DNA of 64,000 nucleotides from Sedimentisphaerales bacterium (GTDB lineage: Bacteria > Planctomycetota > Phycisphaerae > Sedimentisphaerales > Anaerobacaceae), in the NCBI GenBank assembly GCA_016931715.1, contig JAFGEF010000073.1, forward strand, positions 1 through 64,000, written 5' to 3'. The notes under the pieces were generated by a model. It worked only from the letters and a program-made list of their open reading frames with translations. It searched no databases and was not told the origin of the DNA. Shown in pieces: positions 1 to 7,925 of the stretch. The position numbers and the translations under genes are program-made. Numbering within the stretch: position 1 is the stretch's first letter; every line of letters starts with the position of its first letter.

Positions 1-80
1 AAGATTGAAGATGGACGAGAGAAGATAGACAAAGCAGGAGCGATGACGGACGATATGAGAGAGACTATAGACGAAAACAA

Positions 81-362
81 TTTTGCGGAACAAAGCCAAA
101 TTGCCAGTCGATGACTGGAAATCCTAAGCACAAAATCCTAAATCCGAAATAATATTGAATTTTCAAAATGATTAATTTTCAAAACATTTTTGCGACTTTT
201 GTGAATTTTTGCGGCCAGGAACATTTTGCGAAACAAAGCCAAATTCGACAAGAACACAGAACACAGGAGACAGTGTCAGGATTGAAAAACAAAGCCAATT
301 TATAACTAACGACCAAATACTAACGGGTAACGACGATAAAGCTGCGAAACAAAGCCAAATTC
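81..362. repeat. Four short ACAAAGCCAA repeats in a gene-free stretch
   Basis: The first 415 bases contain no credible gene. A motif of about 20 bases, core GCGAAACAAAGCCAAATT, occurs at 81-103, 224-246, 283-301 (shortened) and 342-362, always in the same orientation. Between the copies lie purine-rich quasi-periodic tracts, for example around 250-275. The stretch is downstream of holA, which reads leftward. No open frame, tRNA or obvious terminator was seen. What the repeats do is unknown. Confidence 0.6.
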
Positions 363-415
363 AAACTGGTTAAGGAGTAAATGGGAAGACGCATATACCC
401 CATCGACTCAGATAT

Positions 416-1372
416 TTATTTTGCGGCTAAGCTCAGGACCATTTGTTCCATTGCCACCGGCGCTTGTGTTCGTCCGGTTTTTATTGCGTAGTCTGTCTCA
501 GCCAGTCTTTGCAGGTATTTGCCGATTTGTTTGAGCGGGATTTGCTTTAGCTGGTCGAAAAATCTGTCCTTGTTGCTCCATATCTGGAGCTTCTTGATAA
601 TAAGACCTATAGAGTCGCCTTTGTTGGTCATGGCTTTGGCAGTGAACATTCTGCGGAAATGAAACGCGAAAGCGCCAACGACCGTATATTCCGCAGATTT
701 GTCATCAGCAAACATGCCTCGCAGTCTTTCGACAGCTTCCGGTGCATTGCCTGCTATAATCGAATCAATCACCGAAAAGGCGTTGAACAGGCGGTTGTGG
801 CCGATGAGCGATTCTATATGTTTTTCTGTTATAGCTTTTTCTTTATCAGCAAACATTGCAAGCTTGTCGATTTCGCAATACAATCGAGGCAGTTCGTCTC
901 CTGTTATTTCGATTAAAAGCTCAGCGGCGCTGCGGCTGATTTTTTTGCTGTAAGCATCATTTGCATATGAGGCTAATTGCTGCGGAAGCTCTCCCCGCCT
1001 GGGAGCCTCGACGCTGATTAATTCGCCTATGCTTTGAAGTTTTTTCGCCAGTTTGGTATTTGATTTCCATGAACCAACTGTCAAAATCAGTATTCCTGTC
1101 GGGCATGGATTATCGAAATATGGTTCGAGCAGGTCACGATACTTAGTGACAAATTCGTCCGCTTTTTTAACAGTGACTATGCGTTTATCAGTCAGGAACG
1201 GAGCAGTTCGCAGCTCGTCAAGGACCTCAGTTATGGAATTCGAATCCGGGTCGGCGTTAAAAAGGCCGGTCGCTTTTTGCGACTGCTCAATAAGCGAATC
1301 GAGAAGCTGCTCACATCGAGAGCTTACAAGAGAATCATCTTTGCCGGCTATTACATAAACTAATTTGTTCAC
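416..1372 (-). CDS. holA: DNA polymerase III subunit delta
   Basis: This 318-residue protein is recognised as the delta subunit of the DNA polymerase III clamp loader, which opens the beta sliding clamp. The N-terminal part (about 1-140) has the degenerate RecA-like fold of the family, with YVIAGKDD at the start and the segments APFLTDKRIVTVKKAD and PTGILILTV. The middle has the lid-like ITGDELPRLYCEIDKLA, and the C-terminal third (about 210-318) is the helical collar domain. The length is close to the usual 330-340. The start codon is GTG at 1372. It lies 133 bases downstream of gyrA on the same strand, so the two may be co-transcribed, although a repeat element separates them. Confidence 0.9.
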   Translation of the reverse strand: MNKLVYVIAGKDDSLVSSRCEQLLDSLIEQSQKATGLFNADPDSNSITEVLDELRTAPFLTDKRIVTVKKADEFVTKYRDLLEPYFDNPCPTGILILTVGSWKSNTKLAKKLQSIGELISVEAPRRGELPQQLASYANDAYSKKISRSAAELLIEITGDELPRLYCEIDKLAMFADKEKAITEKHIESLIGHNRLFNAFSVIDSIIAGNAPEAVERLRGMFADDKSAEYTVVGAFAFHFRRMFTAKAMTNKGDSIGLIIKKLQIWSNKDRFFDQLKQIPLKQIGKYLQRLAETDYAIKTGRTQAPVAMEQMVLSLAAK

Positions 1373-1393
1373 TATTTAATTCCGCTTCATTTT

Positions 1394-1497
1394 TGCAGGG
1401 TGCGTTTTAACGCACCAAATAATAAAATTTACGAAATGGTGCGATACATCGCTCCCTACATAACTCGCCCTCGAGTCGCGAACTATAAGTCCGCGAC
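1394..1497. repeat. Palindromic repeat between gyrA and holA
   Basis: Two hairpins fill most of the gyrA-holA gap. The first is an 8-bp perfect palindrome at 1399-1416 (GGTGCGTT / AACGCACC). The second, at 1475-1497, has arms GTCGCG / CGCGAC with an inner ACT / AGT stem. The part ATGGTGCG...CCCTACA at 1436-1460 resembles the stretch at 7653-7677 between the LysM gene and ftsL, so this looks like a dispersed intergenic repeat. There is no T-run, so a Rho-independent terminator is unlikely. Confidence 0.5.
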
Positions 1498-1505
1498 ACG
1501 TCATT

Positions 1506-4070
1506 TTATTTGCCATTGGATTTTTCGTTCTGTTCTTCCTGTTCTTCGTAAACGATTTTTTCAGCGGCAACGAGCTTGTCATCCGGTTTGAGTTTAATCA
1601 TGCGGACGCCCTGTGTATTTCTGCCTATAGAACGAATCTGGTCGAGTCCTGTACGCATAATAATTCCATTAGCTGTTATCATCATCAGGTCGTCTTTATT
1701 CTGCACGGTTTTCATTGCGACAACTTTACCGTTGCGGCTGCTTGTCTTTATATTGATAAGGCCTACGCCGCCCCGGCTTTGTGAACGGTAGTTTTCAAGG
1801 CCTGTTCGTTTGCCGTAGCCGTTTTCACAAACTGTGAGCAGCGCCGCTTTTTCCTCGACAATCACCATATCGACAAGAGCATCGCCGGAACGCAGATTAA
1901 TGCCCTTGACGCCGCGTGACGCTCTGCCCATCGAGCGAACCTGCTTTTCGTCGAAGCGTATTGTCATGCCGTCCCGTGTTCCGAGAATAATATGGTCGGA
2001 GCCGGAAGTTAAAGCGACACGAATCAGTTCGTCATTCGGGTCAAGATTGATTGCTATAACACCTGTTGCCCGCGGGTTGCCGTAAGCAGACAGTTTTGAC
2101 TTTTTCACGACTCCGTTCTTTGTCGCCATAACGAGCTGTTTCTGTTTGCTTTCGTCGTCTGTTTCATCTTCGAAGCTGCTGACGTTGATTATCGAGGCAA
2201 TTTGCTGGTTTGCCAGTGACAGTAAGTTAATGATGTTTCTGCCCATGCTCTGGCGTGACATGCTTGGTACGTCATAGACTTTGAGCCAGTAGCATTTGCC
2301 GCGATTTGTGAATATCAGCAGGTAATCACGTGTTGAAGCGACAAACAGGTGCTTTATGAAATCACCTTCTTTCATATCCGAGCCGATGATTCCCTGGCCT
2401 CCTCTTGCCTGTTTGCGGTAAGTGTCAATTGGCATACGTTTTACATAGCCTGTATGACTTACGGTAACGATGACTTCCTCGTCGGCAATCAGGTCTTCGA
2501 TATCGAATTCTTCTGCCGGGGCGGTGATTTTCGTGCGCCTTGCGTCACCGAATTTTTCCTTTATTTCGTTAATGTCATTCCTGATTATGTCCATGAGGAC
2601 TTTTTCTTCCGCCAGGATTTTCAGGTAGCCTTCAATTTCTTTTGTCAGGTCGGCGTATTCCTGTGCAAGTTTTTCGATTTCCAGGCCGGTAAGTCTCTGA
2701 AGCTGCATCGTTAGAATTGCATCCGCCTGCGGGCCTGTGAGGAAGTGCTTGCCTTTGCTTTTTTCTTTCACAAAAGCTTCCGGCAGAATTTTTTTCAATG
2801 TCGCCAGCTCCGCCAGTTGGAGAGGTTTCTTCATAAGGTTAAGCTTGGCTGTCGGAGCATCCGGTGATTTCTTGATAAGCTCGATAATCTCATCGATGTC
2901 ACTTACTGCCAGGATAAGACCTTCGAGAATATGCGCCCTGTTCCTGCACTTTTTCAGAAGGAACCTGCTGCGCCTGCGGATAACATCCTTGCGATGATTT
3001 ATAAAACAATCGAGCATTTGCCGAATATTGAGAGTTTCCGGCCTGTTATTAACAAGCGCGATGTTGGCAATCGCAAAAGTTGTTTGCAGTTGTGTGTAGC
3101 GATACAGTTTGTTTAGCAAAATATCCGGGTCTGCGTCTTTTTTCAAGTCAACGACAATTCTCAAGCCGTGACGGTCGGATTCATCGCGTACATCGGCTAC
3201 TTCAGGCAATGTGCTGTTCTGGACACATTCGGCTATCTTCGAGACGATAGAGGTCTTTACGACCATATACGGGATTTCTGTTATGACAATTTTATCCCTG
3301 CCTTTTTTGGATTCTTCGACATCTACTTTTCCGCGTACTGTCAGATGGCCGCGACCGGTTGTGTATGCGTCTATGATGCCTTTCTTGCCGCAGATAATTC
3401 CGCCGGTTGGAAAATCGGGGCCCGGCATACATTTCATAATGTCTTTAAATCCGCAGTTCGGATCATTTATTACCAAAAGCAGCGAATCGCAGACTTCACT
3501 TATATTGTGCGGTGCGATATTTGTAGCCATTCCGACAGCAATGCCGGTCGAGCCATTAACGAGCAGATTAGGGAATTTCGAAGGCAGCACAGTCGGCTCT
3601 GTGCGAGTTTCGTCGTAGTTCGGCACGAAATCGACTGTATCATATTTGATATCATCGAGCATTTCCGTCGCCGGAGCGGTCATTCTCGCTTCAGTATATC
3701 TCATAGCGGCAGGGGGATCGGAATCGATGCTGCCGAAATTACCCTGCGGATCAACCAGCGTATATCGCATATTCCATTCCTGGCCCATCCTGACTAACGT
3801 GCCATAGGTGGCCTGGTCGCCGTGCGGGTGGTAGTTGCCGCTGGTATCGCCGACGATTTTTGCGCACTTTCTGTGCTTGCTTCGCGGCCCGAGGTTCAAG
3901 TCGTTCATGGCGACAAGAACGCGCCTTTGCGATGGTTTCAGGCCGTCGCGCACATCTGGCAAAGCTCGCGATACGATAACGCTCATCGCGTAATTCAAAT
4001 AAGAGTTTTTCAGCTCATCGAGAATTCTCATATCCTCGAATTGCTCTTCGATTTTCGTATTATCCTTCAT
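1506..4070 (-). CDS. gyrA: DNA gyrase subunit A
   Basis: The 854-residue protein is the breakage-reunion subunit of DNA gyrase (topoisomerase II). The catalytic tyrosine is Y125 in AAMRYTEARM. The C-terminal beta-pinwheel carries a GyrA-box variant QARGGQG, which separates it from ParC. Six pinwheel blades are visible as repeats such as GRASRGVKGINLRSGD and GRNTQGVRMIKLKPDD. In the quinolone-resistance region (HPHGDQATYG, 81-90) the residues matching E. coli Ser83 and Asp87 are Gln86 and Gly90. The ATG start has GGATGGA upstream. gyrB is not in this window. Confidence 0.97.
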   Translation of the reverse strand: MKDNTKIEEQFEDMRILDELKNSYLNYAMSVIVSRALPDVRDGLKPSQRRVLVAMNDLNLGPRSKHRKCAKIVGDTSGNYHPHGDQATYGTLVRMGQEWNMRYTLVDPQGNFGSIDSDPPAAMRYTEARMTAPATEMLDDIKYDTVDFVPNYDETRTEPTVLPSKFPNLLVNGSTGIAVGMATNIAPHNISEVCDSLLLVINDPNCGFKDIMKCMPGPDFPTGGIICGKKGIIDAYTTGRGHLTVRGKVDVEESKKGRDKIVITEIPYMVVKTSIVSKIAECVQNSTLPEVADVRDESDRHGLRIVVDLKKDADPDILLNKLYRYTQLQTTFAIANIALVNNRPETLNIRQMLDCFINHRKDVIRRRSRFLLKKCRNRAHILEGLILAVSDIDEIIELIKKSPDAPTAKLNLMKKPLQLAELATLKKILPEAFVKEKSKGKHFLTGPQADAILTMQLQRLTGLEIEKLAQEYADLTKEIEGYLKILAEEKVLMDIIRNDINEIKEKFGDARRTKITAPAEEFDIEDLIADEEVIVTVSHTGYVKRMPIDTYRKQARGGQGIIGSDMKEGDFIKHLFVASTRDYLLIFTNRGKCYWLKVYDVPSMSRQSMGRNIINLLSLANQQIASIINVSSFEDETDDESKQKQLVMATKNGVVKKSKLSAYGNPRATGVIAINLDPNDELIRVALTSGSDHIILGTRDGMTIRFDEKQVRSMGRASRGVKGINLRSGDALVDMVIVEEKAALLTVCENGYGKRTGLENYRSQSRGGVGLINIKTSSRNGKVVAMKTVQNKDDLMMITANGIIMRTGLDQIRSIGRNTQGVRMIKLKPDDKLVAAEKIVYEEQEEQNEKSNGK

Positions 4071-4182
4071 ATAATTTATTCCATCCTTAAAGCAGAATAT
4101 AGCATTCGCATAGGTTACATTTAATGTGCATAAAAGTCAAGAAATAGAATCGTGTTCGGGCAAATATAAATCAGAATATCAG

Positions 4183-4410
4183 TTCTGCAAAATTGAAGTT
4201 AGACATATATTGTATGAAGAAAATCGGTTTAAAAGATTTTCTTCATACAATCTGCTGCATTATTTATGTCATTGCGAGGAGCACAGCGACGAAGCAATCT
4301 AAATCATACGGTTTGGATTGCCGCGCCGTCTTCCAGACGGCTCGCAATGACAAAAAAAAGCAATTTTTTCTTTCTTAAAGTATGTCTAACTTCAATTTTG
4401 CAGAATCCTT
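4183..4410. repeat. MITE-like element with terminal inverted repeats
   Basis: The element begins with TTCTGCAAAATTGAAGTTAG (4183 onward, repeat arm to about 4206) and ends with its reverse complement up to about 4405, a near-perfect 24-bp terminal inverted repeat. Inside the left end is a perfect 17-bp hairpin (arms 4209-4225 and 4235-4251, 9-base loop). It is followed by an inner inverted pair GTCATTGCGAG (4268-4278) / CTCGCAATGAC (4341-4351). There is no transposase gene. The right-end 41 bases, 4370-4410, recur exactly at 15011-15051. Confidence 0.75.
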
Positions 4411-4630
4411 TAAATCAGAATCTTACCGGAGGTTTGCCTGATTTATAGCTCGAAATAGTGTCAGAACTTTTGTAATATCACAATTAAATCAACACATTTT
4501 ACCGATGAATAAAAAAATTTTTCTAAGTAAAAAAGAGGACGAATATTTTGTAACTATTTCAAATAACAAGGCTTAGATTTATCAGGCAGAAGTCCTATAA
4601 TAAAATTTTTACAAAATGTAAATTTGTTTG

Positions 4631-4659
4631 TTGACAAAGTGGTAAGAAGTGGCAATAAT
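4631..4659 (+). promoter_or_regulatory. Sigma-70-type promoter of the mraZ operon
   Basis: A TTGACA -35 box (4631-4636) and an AATAAT -10 box (4654-4659) are separated by exactly 17 bases, 35 bases before the mraZ start. The spacer holds TGGTA (4640-4644) and TGGCA (4650-4654) with a 10-base period, and TGGGA follows at 4681-4685. MraZ is known to bind tandem TGGGN boxes in its own promoter, so these could be degenerate autoregulatory boxes. That last point is inference. Confidence 0.7.
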
Positions 4660-4693
4660 TCCCAAATAATGATTATTCAGTGGGACTGACGCC

Positions 4694-5191
4694 ATGCGTT
4701 TATTAACAGGTGAATACCAGCACGTTGTGGATAACAAGAGCAGGATTCTCATCTCTAACAAGTTGAGAAACCAGATTGATGTCGATGAGCACGGCAGCAG
4801 TTTTTATCTTGTTCTTAGCTCGAATGGTATTTTGTGTTTGTATCCCGAAAAGTATTTCGAGCAAATTGCTTTCGCGGTTACTCCTAAAACGATTGCACCG
4901 GATGAGGCTGTAACGTTTGAACGCATGAGCTTTGCTTTAGCAAGCAAGGTCGAGTTGGATAACCAGGGCAGGCTGCTCTTAAACGAGAAATTAAGAAAGA
5001 GGGCAGGCCTGAAAGATGATGTTACACTGATTGGAGTCAGGGATCATATCGAGCTTTGGAACAGTGAAAGCTGGGAACAGTATATTTCAGACAATATGTC
5101 GCAATATCAAAAGCAAATGTCGCAGGCACGACAGGTCGTCCTGCAAAAACAACAAAAAGAAACCGAATTATTTAAACAGGAGAAAGCATGA
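4694..5191 (+). CDS. mraZ: Transcriptional regulator MraZ
   Basis: The 165-residue protein is MraZ, the DNA-binding regulator that opens dcw operons. It has the two SpoVT/AbrB-like repeats of the family: the first starts at GEYQHVVDNKSRILIS, and the second contains KVELDNQGRLLLNEKLR followed by DVTLIGVRDHIELW. The C-terminal extension of about 35 residues is Gln/Lys-rich and probably helical, longer than in E. coli MraZ (152 residues). It is the first gene after the promoter at 4631-4659, and its stop overlaps the next ORF by four bases (ATGA). It probably represses its own operon, as known for the family. Confidence 0.93.
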   Translation: MRLLTGEYQHVVDNKSRILISNKLRNQIDVDEHGSSFYLVLSSNGILCLYPEKYFEQIAFAVTPKTIAPDEAVTFERMSFALASKVELDNQGRLLLNEKLRKRAGLKDDVTLIGVRDHIELWNSESWEQYISDNMSQYQKQMSQARQVVLQKQQKETELFKQEKA

Positions 5192-5391
5192 TTAGAATGG
5201 ATTCAAATCACTGCCGGATTGTAACTGAAAGTATTACTGGGAAAAGGAAAGTCGATGAGCATACCTTCGCGGCGATAGATGTTCTTTTTGAGAGACTCGA
5301 GCGAGTGAAAAAACTCGACGATGCTTTTGCGGGTATTTCCTTTTCGCCTGAAGTCGAGAAACTTCAAAGCAAAGCAGTAGCAGTGAGTTAA
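5188..5391 (+). CDS. Small hypothetical protein between mraZ and rsmH
   Basis: This 67-residue ORF is not recognised. Its ATG overlaps the mraZ stop codon (ATGA), typical of translational coupling, and the mraZ 3' end provides AGGAGA as ribosome binding site. The protein has no membrane segment or cysteine cluster. The segment TFAAIDVLFERLERVKKLDDAF is predicted helical and amphipathic. In many bacteria rsmH follows mraZ directly, so this is an insertion in the cluster. The coupling supports real translation, but a chance ORF cannot be excluded. Confidence 0.6.
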   Translation: MIRMDSNHCRIVTESITGKRKVDEHTFAAIDVLFERLERVKKLDDAFAGISFSPEVEKLQSKAVAVS

Positions 5392-5506
5392 AAAAATATA
5401 TCGAAACAGGCATATATCGGCTGAATATAGGATATAATCCGTTGGATTGCAGTCATTTACATAATCGAGACGGCTGTTATATGCGAATATGGAAGAGATT
5501 TAAGAG

Positions 5507-6394
5507 ATGGCAGAGCATATTCCGGTGCTTGCCGCAACATTGGTCGAACAGATAAACTTACCTACGGATGCGGTAATGGTTGACACGACCATAGGACATG
5601 GAGGTCATAGTTTTCTGTTCGCTAAGAAATTAAGCCAGGATGGGCTTATTGTCGGCATGGATGTTGATGAAGATGCCCTCCCAAAAGCGAAAGCTGTATT
5701 AAAGGAGGTCAATTGCAAGGTTATTCTGATACATTCCAACTTTTCCCAGATAAGTGAACGTCTCTGCGAGCAGGGCATAGAAAAAGTCGATTTTATACTT
5801 GCGGACCTGGGTCTTTGCTCAGGACAAATCGACAATAATAAATTTGGTTTAAGTTTTCAAACAAATATGCCTCTTGATATGAGAATTGACAAAAGATTAA
5901 GGCACAGCGCTGCCGATATAGTCAATAGAACTGATGAAAAAAGTTTAGCTGATTTGATTTTTAAATATGGTCAGGACAGGGCTTCGCGTCGTATAGCGAG
6001 GTTTATTGTCAGCCATAGAAAAGAAAATAAAATAACAACAACGGGCCAGCTTGCAGAAATTGTTTGCAGAGCTTTGGGTAATAAAGGAAACAGAAGCAGG
6101 ATACATCCTGCGACAAGGACTTTTCAAGCCTTGAGAATCGCAGTAAATCAGGAGCTGGACAATTTGGAAAAGCTTCTGATTTCCGCACCGAAATTGTTGA
6201 ATAAAAACGGCTGGATCGCTGTTATCAGCTATCACAGCCTCGAAGATAGAATTGTGAAGTATGATTTTCGCCAAAATGGGACAGATGGTATTTATAAAAT
6301 TATAACCAAAAAGCCCCTTATACCTTCACAAGAGGAAATTGACGAAAATCATCGGGCAAGAAGTGCAAAATTAAGGATAGCGCAGAAACGATAA
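5507..6394 (+). CDS. rsmH: 16S rRNA (cytosine(1402)-N(4))-methyltransferase
   Basis: The 295-residue protein is RsmH (MraW), which uses S-adenosylmethionine to methylate N4 of C1402 in 16S rRNA. Family signatures run in order: HIPVLAATLVEQ at the N terminus, DTTIGHGGHS (SAM-binding motif I, about 26-35), LADLGLCSGQID (about 99-110), RTFQALRIAVNQELDNLE, and ISYHSLEDRIVK near the C terminus. The usual DLGVSSPQLD reads DLGLCSGQID here, an unusual variant of a conserved loop. It starts 115 bases after the small ORF, and the start is preceded by GGAAGAGA. Its position behind mraZ is the classic dcw order. Confidence 0.95.
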   Translation: MAEHIPVLAATLVEQINLPTDAVMVDTTIGHGGHSFLFAKKLSQDGLIVGMDVDEDALPKAKAVLKEVNCKVILIHSNFSQISERLCEQGIEKVDFILADLGLCSGQIDNNKFGLSFQTNMPLDMRIDKRLRHSAADIVNRTDEKSLADLIFKYGQDRASRRIARFIVSHRKENKITTTGQLAEIVCRALGNKGNRSRIHPATRTFQALRIAVNQELDNLEKLLISAPKLLNKNGWIAVISYHSLEDRIVKYDFRQNGTDGIYKIITKKPLIPSQEEIDENHRARSAKLRIAQKR

Positions 6395-6426
6395 ATTTGT
6401 TTTGCGCAAAAAAAGTGGAGTAAGTT

Positions 6427-7605
6427 ATGACCTCTGATGCCAAAATTGGATTGTTGTTGGGCTTGGTTTTTATCTTTATTATAGCTTTCGTCATTAATGG
6501 CCTGCCCCGTTTTAATCCAAATGCCATGGACAGTAATAATACTAATGCCATACAGAATATTGTACAGTCTGATCCGATTGGTATCAGGGAAAGAAATGCA
6601 GGATTGCAGGAAGAGTCCATTGTGCACGAAGATACAGTTAATCCGCCGCCTAATGAAGATGATGGAACGGAATATGCTGTTAATAATAATCCATGGCCTA
6701 ATAATGAATCAGTTGAACAGAATAGTCATGCTGATGAATATTCTGCCACACATTATTATAATCAGGAATCTGACCCAACAACTGACTATTCTTCTTTATC
6801 TGCTGAAGAACAAGAGCAGGATTCAGCCGTAGCGAGTGAAAATCAGAATCGGGATGATATTCGTTATGTTGGACAATTCCCATTCGTTTCAAACGATGGT
6901 TCCATTACTACATTGGATAATCCTCAGGAACAACGGAGAGTTCCACCTGCCGGACAAGGTTTTCCATTTGGACAAAATCGTCAAAATTATCCTGGCAGGC
7001 AGGGTTCGTTTTTCCCGCAAGGTCAGCAGGTAAGACCTGCTGTGCCGACAGGTCAGGGACAGCAAGCACAAAATAATCCGCCGGTTCGACAAAGGCAAAA
7101 TGAACAGTCCGGACAATCAACACAAACAAATGAGACAAATAAGCAGAGAACTTATGTTGTTCAGGAAGGGGATAATAACCTGTCTAAAATAGCCAAGAAG
7201 ATGTATGGCGAGCAGGAGGGCAACAGGTGGGTGAATGTAAACAGGATATATGAAGCCAATAAGAATATTTTGAAATCCAAGGATAAGATTTTTGTCGGTC
7301 AGACACTTATTATTCCGCAGCCTGCACCTGCTGTCGAACCCCAGCCATCTGATATTTTGCGCGGCGGCATGTTCCAAACTGTTTCGTCAGCAGGCGGCGG
7401 CGCAGCAGCGAGAGAGAATACAGCAAGAATGCAGGACACGGACAGATGGTACGTAGTAAAGGATGATGACAGCCTGTGGAAAATCGCGGCTGAACAGTTG
7501 GGTAAAGGTACAAGATTTGAAGAAATTAAAACTTTAAACTCTGATATTTTAACTAATGAAAATAAGCTGAAAGTCGGAACGAAACTGCGTTTGCCGGCTC
7601 AGTAA
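6427..7605 (+). CDS. Membrane-anchored protein with two LysM domains
   Basis: The 392-residue protein has one N-terminal membrane segment (about 7-24), then a long Asn/Gln/Pro-rich, probably disordered linker (30-240). Two LysM peptidoglycan-binding domains follow at about 242-296 (YVVQEGDNNLSKIAKKMYG) and 341-390 (WYVVKDDDSLWKIAAEQLG). The N-in anchor places the LysM domains outside the membrane. A GTGGAG ribosome binding site precedes the ATG. It sits between rsmH and ftsL-ftsI, so a role in tying the division machinery to peptidoglycan is a reasonable inference. No catalytic domain is visible. Confidence 0.88.
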   Translation: MTSDAKIGLLLGLVFIFIIAFVINGLPRFNPNAMDSNNTNAIQNIVQSDPIGIRERNAGLQEESIVHEDTVNPPPNEDDGTEYAVNNNPWPNNESVEQNSHADEYSATHYYNQESDPTTDYSSLSAEEQEQDSAVASENQNRDDIRYVGQFPFVSNDGSITTLDNPQEQRRVPPAGQGFPFGQNRQNYPGRQGSFFPQGQQVRPAVPTGQGQQAQNNPPVRQRQNEQSGQSTQTNETNKQRTYVVQEGDNNLSKIAKKMYGEQEGNRWVNVNRIYEANKNILKSKDKIFVGQTLIIPQPAPAVEPQPSDILRGGMFQTVSSAGGGAAARENTARMQDTDRWYVVKDDDSLWKIAAEQLGKGTRFEEIKTLNSDILTNENKLKVGTKLRLPAQ

Positions 7606-7619
7606 AAATTTAGAAAATT

Positions 7620-7680
7620 ATTGCAGGTTGGGCTGTGCCCACTGGATTTTATAGATGGTGTGCAGAGTACACCCTACAAA
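7620..7680. repeat. Palindromic intergenic repeat before ftsL
   Basis: A short element with two palindromes, GGGCTGTGCCC (about 7630-7640) and GGTGT / ACACC, lies directly after the LysM gene. Its layout and ATGGTG...CCCTACA end match the element at 1394-1465. It overlaps the upstream GTG that could start ftsL, which argues for the downstream ATG as the true start. Confidence 0.4.
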
Positions 7681-7685
7681 TTATT

Positions 7686-7922
7686 ATGTTTATCGTATCT
7701 CAATTTCGGTTTTGTTTTGTTGCTTTCTTTTTTACGGTTCTTTTAATTATTGCAGTTTCGCTTCGTAATGCCAATAATCGTATTTTTTATGAATTGTGCA
7801 CATACAGGGCACAGGTAAATCAATTAAAACAGGAAATCGGCGTAAAGCAGTTGCGGTTCGAAAGTCTTACTAATCCCACCGCGATTCAGCAGCGCCTTGA
7901 CGAATTAAAAGAAGATAGTTGA
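7686..7922 (+). CDS. ftsL: FtsL-like division protein
   Basis: From the ATG at 7686 the protein has 78 residues: a short cytoplasmic end, one membrane segment (about residues 7-27, FCFVAFFFTVLLIIAVSL), then a heptad-like coiled coil with YRAQVNQLKQEIGVKQLRFE and ending LTNPTAIQQRLDELKEDS. This topology, the size and the place directly before ftsI match FtsL, the bitopic partner of FtsB/FtsQ and FtsI in the divisome. Sequence identity in this family is always low, so the call rests on topology and context. A GTG at 7635 would add 17 residues, but these are encoded by a repeat element. The stop is three bases from the ftsI start. Confidence 0.7.
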   Translation: MFIVSQFRFCFVAFFFTVLLIIAVSLRNANNRIFYELCTYRAQVNQLKQEIGVKQLRFESLTNPTAIQQRLDELKEDS

Positions 7923-7925
7923 AAG

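Larger units (their letters stand above)
4071..4693. other. Divergent intergenic region between gyrA and mraZ
   Basis: This 623-base gap separates the divergent genes gyrA (minus) and mraZ (plus). It holds a repeat element at 4183-4410, then an AT-rich stretch to 4620, then the mraZ promoter at 4631-4659. A possible gyrA -35 box (TTGACT on the minus strand, 4135-4140) has only a weak -10 partner. No credible ORF is present. Confidence 0.6.

Noticed and set aside
81-362. CRISPR array in the first 400 bases
   Set aside because: The repeated motif is only about 20 bases, spacing is irregular (40-120 bases) and no cas gene is near.
3168-3797. A 209-codon plus-strand ORF opposite gyrA
   Set aside because: It lies fully inside gyrA on the other strand, has no ribosome binding site and no recognisable protein features.
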